A DNA stretch of 42,582 nt from Lacticaseibacillus songhuajiangensis (GTDB lineage: Bacteria; Bacillota; Bacilli; Lactobacillales; Lactobacillaceae): assembly GCF_003946025.1 (NCBI RefSeq), contig NZ_RHNR01000018.1:1-42582 (forward strand), read 5' to 3'. A program made the translations under genes and the position numbers. The stretch's first letter is position 1. Every line of letters starts with the position of its first letter. The notes under the pieces are model-generated. The model did no database searches. It was not told the DNA's origin and saw nothing but the letters and a program-made list of their open reading frames with translations. Below, piece by piece: positions 24,015 to 32,603 of this stretch.

Positions 24015-24989
24015 ATGACTAATCGTGTCAGTGAAATTCTGGGAATCAGTAAGCCAATTATTCAGGCGCCAATGTTCTGGATGACAGACGCCAAGTTAGT
24101 GGCCGCCGTCAGCAATGCTGGTGGTTTAGGAACATTGGGCTTCAACGCTGGGCAAACGACGGTAACTCGTGACGTGGAGGAAACTGTGGAGCGAATGCGG
24201 CGTGAGATTCAGAAGGTGCGTGCACTGACGGATAAGCCTTTCAGCGTGGATTTTGCGGCCAGCGACGATGAGGACAGTCCGTTTACGCAGCCGATGTTTG
24301 ATCTACTCGTGGAAGAGCACGTTCCGGTCGCGATTGTAGTCGGTGACGTTGCCCCAAAATGGTTTGCGAAATTGCACGAGCAGCACATCAAGGTTGTGTA
24401 TCGGGCGCTCAACCCGACAGTTGCGAATGCCAAGCAGGCTGAAGCAGCCGGTGCCGATATCATTGTGGCGACCGGATTTGACGAAGGCGGCACGGTGCCG
24501 TGCCAGGTGATCGGGACCTTTGCCATCGTGCCAATGCTGGTGGATGCCGTTGAGCACACACCGATTATGGCCGCTGGCGGCATTGTCGATGCACGGACGG
24601 CGCGGGCTGCCTACGCTCTGGGTGCTGAAGGATTGTATGTTGGCACGGCTTTCTTGTTATCTGCCGAAAGTCGCTTGGCGGCAAATGTGAAGCAGCAAGC
24701 AATTGCCGCAGACGCGGATGATTTGCTATTTTACCGTGATCAGCCGGCTTATTACCGTTCCTTACCCGGGACAATGGCTAAGCGGCTTGCCAAAATGAGC
24801 GCAGATGGTGCCACGCGGGTAGAAATTAACGCCGCCCATCAGGGGATGCGTGCGATGCATGACGGCATGCTGCTCGGGGATTTGGAGAACGGTATTGCCT
24901 CTTTCGGCCTTGGCATCTCGCAGATTCACAGCGCTGAACCGGTTGCGGCCATCATGGCTAAGCTGGACCTTGCAGAAGAGCAGAATTAA
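24015..24989 (+). CDS. Nitronate monooxygenase family protein
   Basis: This 324-aa TIM-barrel flavoprotein belongs to the nitronate monooxygenase/FabK-like family, which oxidises alkyl nitronates with FMN. Motifs include IIQAPMFWMT at the N-terminus, AGGLGTLGF, ATGFDEGGT and the FMN phosphate loop AAGGIVDARTA...GAEGLYVGTAF. The start follows GAGGAGG, 11 bases upstream. FabK-type enoyl reductases share the fold, but no fatty-acid genes are near. The preceding ArsR-type gene is its likely regulator. Confidence 0.88.
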   Translation: MTNRVSEILGISKPIIQAPMFWMTDAKLVAAVSNAGGLGTLGFNAGQTTVTRDVEETVERMRREIQKVRALTDKPFSVDFAASDDEDSPFTQPMFDLLVEEHVPVAIVVGDVAPKWFAKLHEQHIKVVYRALNPTVANAKQAEAAGADIIVATGFDEGGTVPCQVIGTFAIVPMLVDAVEHTPIMAAGGIVDARTARAAYALGAEGLYVGTAFLLSAESRLAANVKQQAIAADADDLLFYRDQPAYYRSLPGTMAKRLAKMSADGATRVEINAAHQGMRAMHDGMLLGDLENGIASFGLGISQIHSAEPVAAIMAKLDLAEEQN

Positions 24990-25013
24990 CGCGCATTATT
25001 ACCAAATCACGTC

Positions 25014-25042
25014 AAAAAAAGTGGCCAGGCGGCTGCTTTTTT
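25014..25042. terminator. Bidirectional terminator
   Basis: A-rich and T-rich flanks surround a short stem GTGGCC/GGCTGC (with G-T pairs) with loop AGGC. It separates the nitronate monooxygenase gene from the convergent MarR-type gene. Confidence 0.75.
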
Positions 25043-25046
25043 GTAT

Positions 25047-25466
25047 TTATTTGCCAATGATTGTTGTCATTTTCTGCATAAGACTGAGCAACTGCTCCAA
25101 ATCGGTGACACCCATGTCCTGAACAAAAGTGGCAAAGGCAGCGTCAAATTCATGGTTGGTCTGCGCTAATTGTGTGCGGCCCGTTTCGGTCAGTGTAAGG
25201 CTGAGGTTGCGCCGATTTTGCGGGTCAGTCGTGCGGGTGATTAGCCCCTTCCTGTCGAGTCCGGTTGTGCATTGCGAGACGGCGGCCTTGGTGATGTGCA
25301 GGTCGCTAGCGATGGCGACTGAACTCTGCTGCTGGGCGATTCCCTGCATGATGAGTAGTTCAGTGAGACTGAGCGCGTGCTGCTTGCCATGTCCGAATTC
25401 AGTGTTAATCAGGTTTTTGAACTGAAAAATAGTTTTCAAGTAATCTTCTTTAGTGATTTTGGCCAT
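25047..25466 (-). CDS. MarR-family transcriptional regulator
   Basis: This 139-aa protein has the MarR winged helix: LTELLIMQGIAQQQSSVAIASDLHITKAAVSQC, then GLITRTTDPQNRRNLSLTLTETG for the wing. A Cys sits at the end of the recognition helix. It is encoded directly after an SDR; the SDR stop overlaps its ribosome binding site TAGGAG. It probably represses this two-gene operon through the inverted repeat at 26412-26440. Confidence 0.92.
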   Translation of the reverse strand: MAKITKEDYLKTIFQFKNLINTEFGHGKQHALSLTELLIMQGIAQQQSSVAIASDLHITKAAVSQCTTGLDRKGLITRTTDPQNRRNLSLTLTETGRTQLAQTNHEFDAAFATFVQDMGVTDLEQLLSLMQKMTTIIGK

Positions 25467-25474
25467 GTTAGCTC

Positions 25475-26395
25475 CTATTTGAGAATAGTTTCGTCCGGTG
25501 TCACCTTCGCTAGTGCTAGACTTTGCAGCCAGAGTCGTTCTTGCGCCGCCTGATCATAAGAAGCGGGTGATGATTGACGCGCCTTTCCTCGGTCGATGTA
25601 CTTACCGGATACGCCCGTCCACTGCGCACTAGTGACCGTGTCGGCAAGTTGCTGACCCGAGGTAATCGCGCTGCCGTGCCGACCAAGTAAGTAGGAGAAG
25701 GCGTTCATACTGACTTTCATCAGGCGGTTGCTGCCAGCGTCACCGTTAAGGTTGGTTGAGGTCATGAGACCGGGATTGAAGGCGTTAACGGTGATGTGCT
25801 TATCCGTTTGTTCCTGAATTTTGGCCGCGAAGGTATAGGCGGCCATGAGATCGAGCAGTTTCGAAGTCGGGTAGCGCAACAGGTCATTGCTGTCGGCATC
25901 TGGGTGGGCAATGGGTTCGATGTCCGTGAAAACCGGCGCCGGGAACGGGAAGAGCTTCGGTGGGTTGTGGGTATCGCTGGATACGAACACAATTCTACCA
26001 TTGTTACTGATTGAATCTAATAGCAGGTTGACGAGCAGGAAGTGACCGAGGTAGTTGACACCAAAAGTTGTCTCGAAACCTTCCTGCGTGTAAGTGAGCT
26101 TGGTGGGGTTAAGCCCGGCGTTGCAGACTAGCGCGTATAGGGGCGGAAAATCCGCTGTCTTGAACTCACGGGCAAAATCACGTACGGATTGTAAGGAGCC
26201 CAAATCTAGTGGGCGGGTGACAATGTGCGCATTGCCGGTTTCAGCCGCCATCTGGGCTTGGGCGGTCCTGGCTTTGGCCTGGTTACGGCTGGCAATAATG
26301 ATGGTGCTGTTGGGTTGGGCACTGGCAATATTCTTAGCGGCCTGGTAGCCCAGCCCGGAGTTGCCGCCAGTTACGATAATCGTTTGTTTTGTCAT
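25475..26395 (-). CDS. Short-chain dehydrogenase (retinol/protochlorophyllide reductase-like SDR)
   Basis: This 306-aa oxidoreductase has TGGNSGLGY near the N-terminus, CNAG at about residue 91, VSSDTH with the catalytic Ser, and YPTSK. SRNQAKA after strand 2 suggests NADP(H). It resembles the other 294-aa SDR (21767-22651) in general type but is clearly a different gene. It is co-transcribed with the MarR regulator. No strong AGGAGG is visible before the ATG; AAGGATG lies close by. Confidence 0.9.
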   Translation of the reverse strand: MTKQTIIVTGGNSGLGYQAAKNIASAQPNSTIIIASRNQAKARTAQAQMAAETGNAHIVTRPLDLGSLQSVRDFAREFKTADFPPLYALVCNAGLNPTKLTYTQEGFETTFGVNYLGHFLLVNLLLDSISNNGRIVFVSSDTHNPPKLFPFPAPVFTDIEPIAHPDADSNDLLRYPTSKLLDLMAAYTFAAKIQEQTDKHITVNAFNPGLMTSTNLNGDAGSNRLMKVSMNAFSYLLGRHGSAITSGQQLADTVTSAQWTGVSGKYIDRGKARQSSPASYDQAAQERLWLQSLALAKVTPDETILK

Positions 26396-26411
26396 GAGTC
26401 ATCATCCTTCG

Positions 26412-26440
26412 GTTAAGTTGTTTACAGTTTAGAACTTAAC
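26412..26440 (-). promoter_or_regulatory. Probable MarR-type operator
   Basis: Perfect 8-base arms GTTAAGTT (26412-26419) and AACTTAAC (26433-26440) are separated by 13 bases, upstream of the SDR-MarR operon. Size and position suit a MarR dimer site. Confidence 0.55.
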
Positions 26441-26590
26441 TATTAAATCGTCAACTACTATTTTCAGTGAGGCCAATAAACGTAGACGGCCAGAAGATGA
26501 GGTTGCCGGACACCCCCGCGAGTTTTGTCCGCCTCGGTGCCATACCAATCACGCTATACTAATAGCAAAATAACGTGGAGGCGATTGACG

Positions 26591-27436
26591 ATGAAGACGA
26601 TACGGCTGGGCGACCGGCATGTACCAGTTCTGGGGATGGGTACCTGGCACATGGGTGAAACCAGTAGTGCTCGGAGTGCTGAAGAGGCGGCTAGTATCCA
26701 GTTTGGATTGGATAATGGCTTGAACGTAATCGATACCGCTGAAATGTACGGTGAAGGGGCCGCTGAACGCGTCGTTGGGCGCGCAATCGCCGGCCGTAAT
26801 CGTGACGACATCTACCTCATTTCCAAGTTTTATCCTTGGCACGCCACTGACCGGGAAATTCGCAAGGCATTAGGCCGTAGTCTGAAGCGTCTGGGCACGG
26901 ATTACCTCGATATGTACCTGCTGCATTGGCGCGGCACCACACCGCTGACCGAAACCATCGGCACATTGCGAGATTTGCAAAATGAGGGCCGCATTCGTAG
27001 CTACGGTGTTTCCAATTTCGACACGATTGATCTGAAGGAAGCGCGCGCTGTTCGTGGCGGCAAGGGAGTTGCCGCCAACGAGGTGCTGTACAATCTGTCT
27101 GCACGCGGGATTGAGTTTGATTTGGTGCCGGAGCAGCAACAAGATGGCATCGCCCTGATTGGTTACTCGCCTTTTGGCTCTGGGGACGGTCGCAGTATTA
27201 ATCTGCCGCAGGAATTGTTGGACCTGGCGCAGACCCGCAACCTGACGGGACACCAGTTACTGCTAGCGTGGGCGCTGCGTAGTGGCCGTGTGCTCAGTAT
27301 TCCCAAGGCCGGAACGCCAGCGCACATGCGTGAAAACATTGAGGCCGCAGAGGTTGATCTCGATGAAAACGAGTTGCGGCTGATTGATAGTTTCTTTCCA
27401 GCACCAAGTGCGAAGGTGCCGCTAGAGGAAATCTAA
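26591..27436 (+). CDS. Aldo/keto reductase
   Basis: This 281-aa enzyme shows Asp48, Tyr53, Lys79 and His112 as catalytic tetrad, with VIDTAEMYGEGAAE, YGVSNFD and the C-terminal IPKAGTPAHMREN cofactor motif. It belongs to a different subgroup from the aldo/keto reductase at 12188. The start at 26591 follows GGAGG; TATACT at 26555-26560 is a likely -10, so the longer frame from 26525 is rejected. Three hairpins and a terminator follow it. Confidence 0.92.
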   Translation: MKTIRLGDRHVPVLGMGTWHMGETSSARSAEEAASIQFGLDNGLNVIDTAEMYGEGAAERVVGRAIAGRNRDDIYLISKFYPWHATDREIRKALGRSLKRLGTDYLDMYLLHWRGTTPLTETIGTLRDLQNEGRIRSYGVSNFDTIDLKEARAVRGGKGVAANEVLYNLSARGIEFDLVPEQQQDGIALIGYSPFGSGDGRSINLPQELLDLAQTRNLTGHQLLLAWALRSGRVLSIPKAGTPAHMRENIEAAEVDLDENELRLIDSFFPAPSAKVPLEEI

Positions 27437-27448
27437 AGCTGGGTCCTC

Positions 27449-27550
27449 TCTAGAGCAGATTGAACGACCACCCTTAGCGCAGGATGATTGTTCAATCTGC
27501 TCTAGATAGCAGGCCCGCCGCTTTTGCGGCGCAGTGGAAAAGTCCGGGGG
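27449..27550. repeat. 17-bp inverted repeat and small hairpins of unknown role
   Basis: Perfect 17-base arms (27449-27465 and 27490-27506, starting TCTAGAGCAGATTG) enclose 24 bases. GCCGC-TTTT-GCGGC follows at about 27512-27525 and AGTCC-GGGG-GGACT at about 27541-27554. None has a T tract. The unit could be a processed or protective 3' structure, a small non-autonomous element, or a small RNA. I see no promoter or target duplication. Confidence 0.5.
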
Positions 27551-27555
27551 GACTC

Positions 27556-27596
27556 AAAAGCCCGTTGCCATGTAGTAATTGGCAACGGGCTTTTTT
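27556..27596. terminator. Bidirectional terminator
   Basis: Fifteen-base arms around GCCCGTTGCCA/TGGCAACGGGC with a 9-base loop and T6 on the plus strand. It serves the aldo/keto reductase and the convergent flavin oxidoreductase gene. Confidence 0.9.
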
Positions 27597-27610
27597 CTGT
27601 TCATGGTGAT

Positions 27611-28747
27611 TTACTTAGCAGGGTGTTCCTTTCGGTAAGCTGCCTGCCGTGCCTTGCGTCCCAGTACCATGCTTGAGGCGAAGTCGTGGAGCGGCTTGTT
27701 CAGGGGCACGAACTTGAGCGCGTCTTCGAAGTCGGCGCTGAGCATGGCATCGTCCAAGCCGTCTGCGAGCTTCACGGCCCAAGTTGGATCGTAGAGCAGC
27801 TGTTGGCCAATGGCGACCGCATCGGCTGACTGCAAAACCCCTTCAACATCGGCGCGGGTACGGACACCACCGACACCAATCAGTGGCATGCTGCCATCTA
27901 GACGTTCATGGGCGCGGGCGAGCATGCTACGGGTGTCAGCGGCGCCTTTTTCACTGCGGTCGTAACGGTTCAGCGACATGTGCAGATAGTCGAGACGGCT
28001 GGTTTTAAGCTGGTCGAGTAGCCAGAGCGTGTCGTCGAAGCGGATGCCGGGTTCCTCGAATTCGAGCGGGGAGAAGCGGTAACCGACGATGAACGGGCGA
28101 TCAGCGTACTGGTCCACGGCAGCGAAGACACTGTCCAGCAGTTCCTTGATGAAGCGGTAGCGCTTCTCACGGCTGCCACCATATTCATCGGTGCGCCGGT
28201 TGGAGTGCGGGGAGAAGAACTGCTGGATCAGGTAGGTGTTGGCACCGTGCAATTCCACGCCGTCAAAGCCGGCCTGAATCGCGCGGCGGGTGGCAACGCC
28301 AAAGGCGGCAATCGTGGCGTGAATTTCGTCAACGGTCATTGCACGTGGTGTTTCCGCGTCAGGACGCAATGCGGCCACGGCACTGGCGGAAACGGGTTGC
28401 TCGCCGCTCAAGGTGGCGCGGTGCGTCATCCGGCCGCCATGGAAAATCTGGACGATGGCCTTAGCGCCCTGACCCTGGATGGCCTTAGCCAATTGGCTCA
28501 GCTCTGGCAACATCTCGTCGTGGGCAATGCTAAGTTCACCAGGCCAACCCTTACCGCCGTCCTGAACGTTAGCGGCGCCAGTGATGACCGCCCCCAGGCC
28601 TTTTGCCCGGTCGGCGTAGTACTTGATTTCATCCTGCGTGACCGTTCCGTTGTAGAAACTCTGCTGGGTGGTCATGGGGGACATGAACAGGCGGTTTTTG
28701 AGGGTGACGCCGGACCGTAATTCGAGTTTGTCATTGAATGCTGGCAT
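27611..28747 (-). CDS. NADH:flavin oxidoreductase, Old Yellow Enzyme family
   Basis: This 378-aa FMN protein reduces activated double bonds of unsaturated aldehydes, ketones or similar electrophiles. Motifs: NRLFMSPMTT at the N-terminus, QIFHGGR, VELHGANTYLIQQFFSP followed by NRRTDEYGGS, and IGVGGVRT at the FMN phosphate site. The length suits the family. The start follows AGGAAG. It lies 17 bases after a DJ-1/PfpI gene on the same strand, which suggests joint detoxification of reactive carbonyls. Confidence 0.93.
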   Translation of the reverse strand: MPAFNDKLELRSGVTLKNRLFMSPMTTQQSFYNGTVTQDEIKYYADRAKGLGAVITGAANVQDGGKGWPGELSIAHDEMLPELSQLAKAIQGQGAKAIVQIFHGGRMTHRATLSGEQPVSASAVAALRPDAETPRAMTVDEIHATIAAFGVATRRAIQAGFDGVELHGANTYLIQQFFSPHSNRRTDEYGGSREKRYRFIKELLDSVFAAVDQYADRPFIVGYRFSPLEFEEPGIRFDDTLWLLDQLKTSRLDYLHMSLNRYDRSEKGAADTRSMLARAHERLDGSMPLIGVGGVRTRADVEGVLQSADAVAIGQQLLYDPTWAVKLADGLDDAMLSADFEDALKFVPLNKPLHDFASSMVLGRKARQAAYRKEHPAK

Positions 28748-28764
28748 AATATGACTTCTTCCTA

Positions 28765-29454
28765 TTATTTCTTCGCTAATGCCGCAATTGCCTTGAGGGC
28801 AACGCCGCGTGCGGACTGCGGGTTTTGACCGGTAATCAGGCGACCATCGGCAACGACGTGTTCCGTGTAGGCGGCAGCCTTGCTATAGTCGCTGCCGGCC
28901 TTGCGCAGGGCGTCTTCAGCGAGAAACGGCACGGCATCGGTCAGTTTGTTGATGGCTTCTTCTTCGTTGGTGAAGCCGGTCAGCTTGCGGTCCTTAATGA
29001 AGGCCGTGCCGTCAGGGTTGACCAGTGGCAAAAGACCGACAACACCGTGGCAGACGGCGGTAACCAAACCACCGTTAGCGTAAATCTGCTGGGCAATTGC
29101 CGCAAGGGCTTTATTTCCCGGGAAATCCCACATTGTGCCGTGGCCACCAGCGAAATAAATCAGGTCGTAGTCGGCTACGTTGACGTCCGCTGGTTTCATG
29201 GCATTTGCCAGGTAGCGCTGGCGGTAAGCGTCGTCACTATAGAAGGACCAGGTCGCGTCATCGAGGTTTTCTGGTAAAATGCTGCCAGGATCGAGCGGCA
29301 CGTAGCCGCCTTCTGGACTGACGTAATCTACGTCAATGCCGTGTTCACGCATGACGGCGTGGAAGTGGGTCGCCTCACTGAGCCAAACCCCAGTTGCCTG
29401 TTTACGGCCAGCGAATTGCGCTGTACTGGTGACGACGATAAGTGCTTTGGTCAT
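28765..29454 (-). CDS. DJ-1/PfpI family protein, Hsp31-like
   Basis: This 229-aa class I glutamine amidotransferase-like protein has the nucleophile elbow VTAVCHGVVG with Cys135 and His136, a conserved Glu27 and FAGGHGTMWDFP. The N-terminal region GVWLSEATHF and DYVSPEGGYVPLDP match Hsp31/HchA-like proteins, known as glutathione-independent glyoxalases and chaperones. It is the first gene of an operon with the Old Yellow Enzyme. A TATAAT (29510-29505, minus strand) lies about 50 bases upstream; the start follows AAGGGGG. Confidence 0.88.
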   Translation of the reverse strand: MTKALIVVTSTAQFAGRKQATGVWLSEATHFHAVMREHGIDVDYVSPEGGYVPLDPGSILPENLDDATWSFYSDDAYRQRYLANAMKPADVNVADYDLIYFAGGHGTMWDFPGNKALAAIAQQIYANGGLVTAVCHGVVGLLPLVNPDGTAFIKDRKLTGFTNEEEAINKLTDAVPFLAEDALRKAGSDYSKAAAYTEHVVADGRLITGQNPQSARGVALKAIAALAKK

Positions 29455-29673
29455 GCATATTCCCCCTTGATTGATTTGCTATCGTGCTTATGATTTGTAA
29501 GTCGATTATAGCAGGCTCCTTCGCGCCGTACAGCGGACAATATGGCCCGTTGTGCTGGAATTGACTCTCACTTTGTTATTAAAATATCACCAATACACAT
29601 CTGTTTCTGGGATGAGGTGTTATTGCCATGTCATTGATTCCAAAACCAACAGATGAATTCCGGATTGGCATGC

Positions 29674-29705
29674 AAAAACCGTCCATCCGGAGATGAACGG
29701 TTTTT
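29674..29705. terminator. Terminator of the amino acid permease gene
   Basis: Arms AAAAACCGT and ACGGTTTTT extended by CATC/GATG, with loop CGGA. It lies just after the permease stop, and reads as a terminator in both directions. The rest of 29455-29673 holds only the Hsp31-like promoter region; I see no gene there. Confidence 0.8.
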
Positions 29706-29713
29706 GCTTAGAC

Positions 29714-31105
29714 CTATTTTGGCATTGCTGCTCGGCGTTTGCGCCAGCGTTCACGTCCGTAGTAGAAGGCGTAACACAGCAGGAGAAACGGTAGCATGTA
29801 GTAGAGCGATGGTCGCTGCGTTGGGTCGAAGACAATCAGTACGCAGCTGAGCAGGCTCATGATGAACGCGGCCCAGGGCACGACGGGGTACCATGGCGTG
29901 CGGTACTTGAGCTCATCCACCGAGTGACCGCCAGCGAGCCAACTTTTGCGGAAGTTGATTTCGGATAGCGCGATAACCATCCAGACGATGACCACGGCGA
30001 GACCGGAGATGGACACCAGCACCAGGTAGACGGTTGAGGCCGCCACAACGCTGGAGAGGAGGGCGAGCACGCCGCCGACCATGCTCAGGCACAATGCCAG
30101 CAGTGGCACGCCGCGCTTGTTGGTGTGGGCAACGCGCGGGCTAATCATGCCCTCGTTGGCCAGCGACCACAGCATGCGCGTGGAGGCGTAGAGACCGGAG
30201 TTGGCGGCAGACATGATCGCTGTGAGCACGACGAAGTTCATGATGTCCCCGGCAAAAGGCAAGCCGATGTTGCTGAGAACGAGCACGAATGGGGATTCGT
30301 TGACGCCTGCCTTTTGCCAAGGAATCAGGGCGGCCATGACGACGATGCTCCCGATGAAAAAAATGACCAGGCGCAGCAGCGTGGTGTGGATGGCCTTGGG
30401 GATGTTGTGCTCCGGGTCCTTGGTTTCGCCGGCCGTGACGCCAATGAGTTCGGTGCCAGAGAAGGCGAAGTTAACCGTCAGCATTGTTGTGAACACGCCC
30501 TTGAAGCCGGTCGGAAAGAGGCCATCCTTGAAGAGGTTAATCAGACCGGGTGCGTGCGTGTAGCCCTTAATTGGCAAAATGCCGGTGATGGCGAGCAAGC
30601 CGAGGATGATGAACGCGACGATGGCGAAGACCTTGATGCTGGAGAACCAGAATTCGGCTTCGGCGAAAATGCGGACCGACAACGCGTTGACGGTGAAGAT
30701 GACCACCATGAACAGTGCGCTCCAGACCCAAGTAGCGGTGTGCGGGAACCAGGTGCGCATGATGAGTCCAGCGGCGGTGAACTCGGAACCGAGCGCGACG
30801 GTCCAAGTTAGCCAGTACAAAATGGCAGTGGTAAAGCCGGTGCCCGGGCCGATGTACTTATCGGCGTAAACGTGGAAGGAACCAGTCTGCGGCATGGCGA
30901 CGGATAGTTCGCCGAGACAAAGCATGACGAGGTAGATGACGATGGCGCCGATACCGTAAGCGAGGATGGTGCCAACGGGGCCGGCCTGGTGAATGGTGTA
31001 GCCAGAACTCAGAAAGAGCCCGGTCCCGATGACGCCGCCAAGCGAGATCATCAAGAGGTGCCGGGACTCCATTTTGCGTTCTAGGGATGTATGGGAATCT
31101 TGCAT
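29714..31105 (-). CDS. mmuP: Amino acid permease, probable S-methylmethionine permease
   Basis: This 463-aa APC-superfamily transporter has twelve predicted helices. The first has the family motif [15 protein letters not shown] and a later loop has [14 protein letters not shown]. The AAT branch takes up many amino acids; S-methylmethionine is inferred because the divergent neighbour is homocysteine S-methyltransferase, the usual mmuP-mmuM pairing. The start at 31105 follows GGAGGT by 4 bases; the in-frame TTG at 31117 covers that ribosome binding site. Its upstream region consists almost wholly of structured tandem repeats. Confidence 0.8.
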   Translation of the reverse strand: MQDSHTSLERKMESRHLLMISLGGVIGTGLFLSSGYTIHQAGPVGTILAYGIGAIVIYLVMLCLGELSVAMPQTGSFHVYADKYIGPGTGFTTAILYWLTWTVALGSEFTAAGLIMRTWFPHTATWVWSALFMVVIFTVNALSVRIFAEAEFWFSSIKVFAIVAFIILGLLAITGILPIKGYTHAPGLINLFKDGLFPTGFKGVFTTMLTVNFAFSGTELIGVTAGETKDPEHNIPKAIHTTLLRLVIFFIGSIVVMAALIPWQKAGVNESPFVLVLSNIGLPFAGDIMNFVVLTAIMSAANSGLYASTRMLWSLANEGMISPRVAHTNKRGVPLLALCLSMVGGVLALLSSVVAASTVYLVLVSISGLAVVIVWMVIALSEINFRKSWLAGGHSVDELKYRTPWYPVVPWAAFIMSLLSCVLIVFDPTQRPSLYYMLPFLLLCYAFYYGRERWRKRRAAMPK

Positions 31106-31115
31106 GTGTACCTCC

Positions 31116-31513
31116 AAGTGTGCGGAGTGGGGCGGTTAACTCTCGAGCATTAGCGTAATTATGGAAATGACGCGGTTTTTGCGTCGGTTCCATAATTGGG
31201 CTAAGCGGAGGGAGTTGCCCCACGTAGCCGTTCTAAAGTGTGCGGAGCGCGGCGGGTAGCTTTTGAGCATTAGCGTGACTCCGGAAGTGATGCGGTTTTT
31301 GCATCGGTTCCGGAGTCGGGCTAAGCGCAGAAAGCTGTCGCGCGTAGCCGTTCTAAAAGTGTGCGGAACCCAGCGCTTAGCTTTTGAGCATTAGCGGAGC
31401 TTCGGAATTGACGCGGTTTTTGCGTCGGTTTCGAGGCTGTGCTAAGCGCAGAAAGCTGCTGGGTGAAGCCGTTCTAAAAGTGTGCGGAACCCAGCGCTTA
31501 GCCTCTCAGCCTA
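31116..31513. repeat. Tandem array of three structured ~120-bp repeats plus a partial fourth
   Basis: Units lie at 31116-31235, 31236-31356 and 31357-31477, with a truncated copy to about 31513. Shared blocks are GTGTGCGGA, GAGCATTAGCG, GCGGTTTTTGC, GCTAAGCG and AGCCGTTCTAAA. Each unit folds into one long hairpin: outer arms (GTGGGGC/GCCCCAC, GCGCGGC/GTCGCGC, CCCAGC/GCTGGG), middle arms (e.g. AATTATGGAA/TTCCATAATT versus GACTCCGGAA/TTCCGGAGTC) and apical arms (GACGC/GCGTC or GATGC/GCATC). The sequence of the arms changes while pairing is kept. The array fills the gap between mmuP and mmuM and starts at the mmuP ribosome binding site. Confidence 0.85.
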
Positions 31514-31626
31514 ACCGCCGGAAGATTATGTATCCGTGTCTGCGCGTGCAATTGCGCATTAATTAGATTACCATTAACGATAATAAATATCACGATTATC
31601 ATCTGATGATACACGGAGGACAGGCA

Positions 31627-32586
31627 ATGATTAACCCACTTGGCAGGCTGCTGGACGAGAATAATTACATTGTGAGTGACGGTGCGATGGCGACCGAACT
31701 GGAGAAACGCGGCGTTGATACGAACAGTGCGCTCTGGTCAGCAGAGGCGCTGATTAAGAACCCGGAAGCGGTCATTGCCGTGCACCGTAGCTATTTTGAA
31801 GCGGGCGCCGCGATTGCGACGACGGATTCCTACCAGGCGACCCCGCAGGCTTTCGTCGAGGCTGGCTTCACAAAAGCGCAAGGTGCGCAGTTCATTACCC
31901 AGTCGGTGCAGCTGGCCCAGGCGGCGCGCGATGAGTACCTGGCGAACTTACCCCGCGAAGAGCGCTTGGCAAAAGGCGGTGCACTGCTCATCGCCGGTAG
32001 CGTTGGGCCTTACGGTGCCTACTTGGCTGACGGCAGCGAGTACCGCGGCGACTACACGTTGACGGATGCCCAGTACCGCGATTTCCACCGTGAACGCATG
32101 CAGCTACTCGCAGATGCTGGTGTTGATCTTTTCGCGTTCGAAACGATGCCGAATGCAGCTGAGGTCAAGGCGCTCTGCGGCCTGCTGACGGACGAGTTTC
32201 CAGGAATGACCGCCTGGCTGTCATTCTCAGTCGGCGCAAGCAGCACCGCGCTGTGCGACGGCACACCGCTGGATGCGGTAGCGACCATGGCCAATGATTG
32301 TGACCAGATCACCGCGGTGGGCATCAACTGCACCGCCGAGGAGAACGTGACAGCAACGCTACACACGCTGACGCCCCTAACGGCCAAGCCGATTATCGTG
32401 TACCCGAATAACGGTGATATCTACAATCCAATCGACAAAAGTTGGCAGGCGAACCCCAACGCCCGTAGTTTTGCGGCCCTCGCACCCGAATGGCGCGCGG
32501 CAGGCGCCAGCATCATTGGGGGTTGCTGCCGGAGCACGCCGGCGGACATCGCGGGAATGGCAACCGCGCTTGCCGCTCAGAACTAG
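31627..32586 (+). CDS. mmuM: Homocysteine S-methyltransferase
   Basis: MmuM transfers a methyl group from S-methylmethionine to homocysteine, giving two methionines. The 319-aa protein has the zinc-binding cysteines Cys235 (GINCTAEEN) and Cys300-Cys301 (GGCCRSTP), and the N-terminal SDGAMATELEKRG. Its length matches the family. The ATG at 31627 follows GGAGG; the earlier in-frame ATG at 31606 precedes that site. It is divergent from the permease and followed by a Nudix gene 17 bases on. Confidence 0.95.
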   Translation: MINPLGRLLDENNYIVSDGAMATELEKRGVDTNSALWSAEALIKNPEAVIAVHRSYFEAGAAIATTDSYQATPQAFVEAGFTKAQGAQFITQSVQLAQAARDEYLANLPREERLAKGGALLIAGSVGPYGAYLADGSEYRGDYTLTDAQYRDFHRERMQLLADAGVDLFAFETMPNAAEVKALCGLLTDEFPGMTAWLSFSVGASSTALCDGTPLDAVATMANDCDQITAVGINCTAEENVTATLHTLTPLTAKPIIVYPNNGDIYNPIDKSWQANPNARSFAALAPEWRAAGASIIGGCCRSTPADIAGMATALAAQN

Positions 32587-32603
32587 CTGTGGAGGATTAA
32601 CTC

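Noticed and set aside
27449..27506. 17-bp inverted repeat as the ends of an insertion sequence
   Set aside because: Only 24 bases lie between the arms, with no transposase and no target duplication visible.
31116..31513. Tandem repeats as intrinsic terminators or a CRISPR array
   Set aside because: The T run sits in the hairpin loop rather than after the stem, and the 120-bp units have no repeat-spacer pattern.
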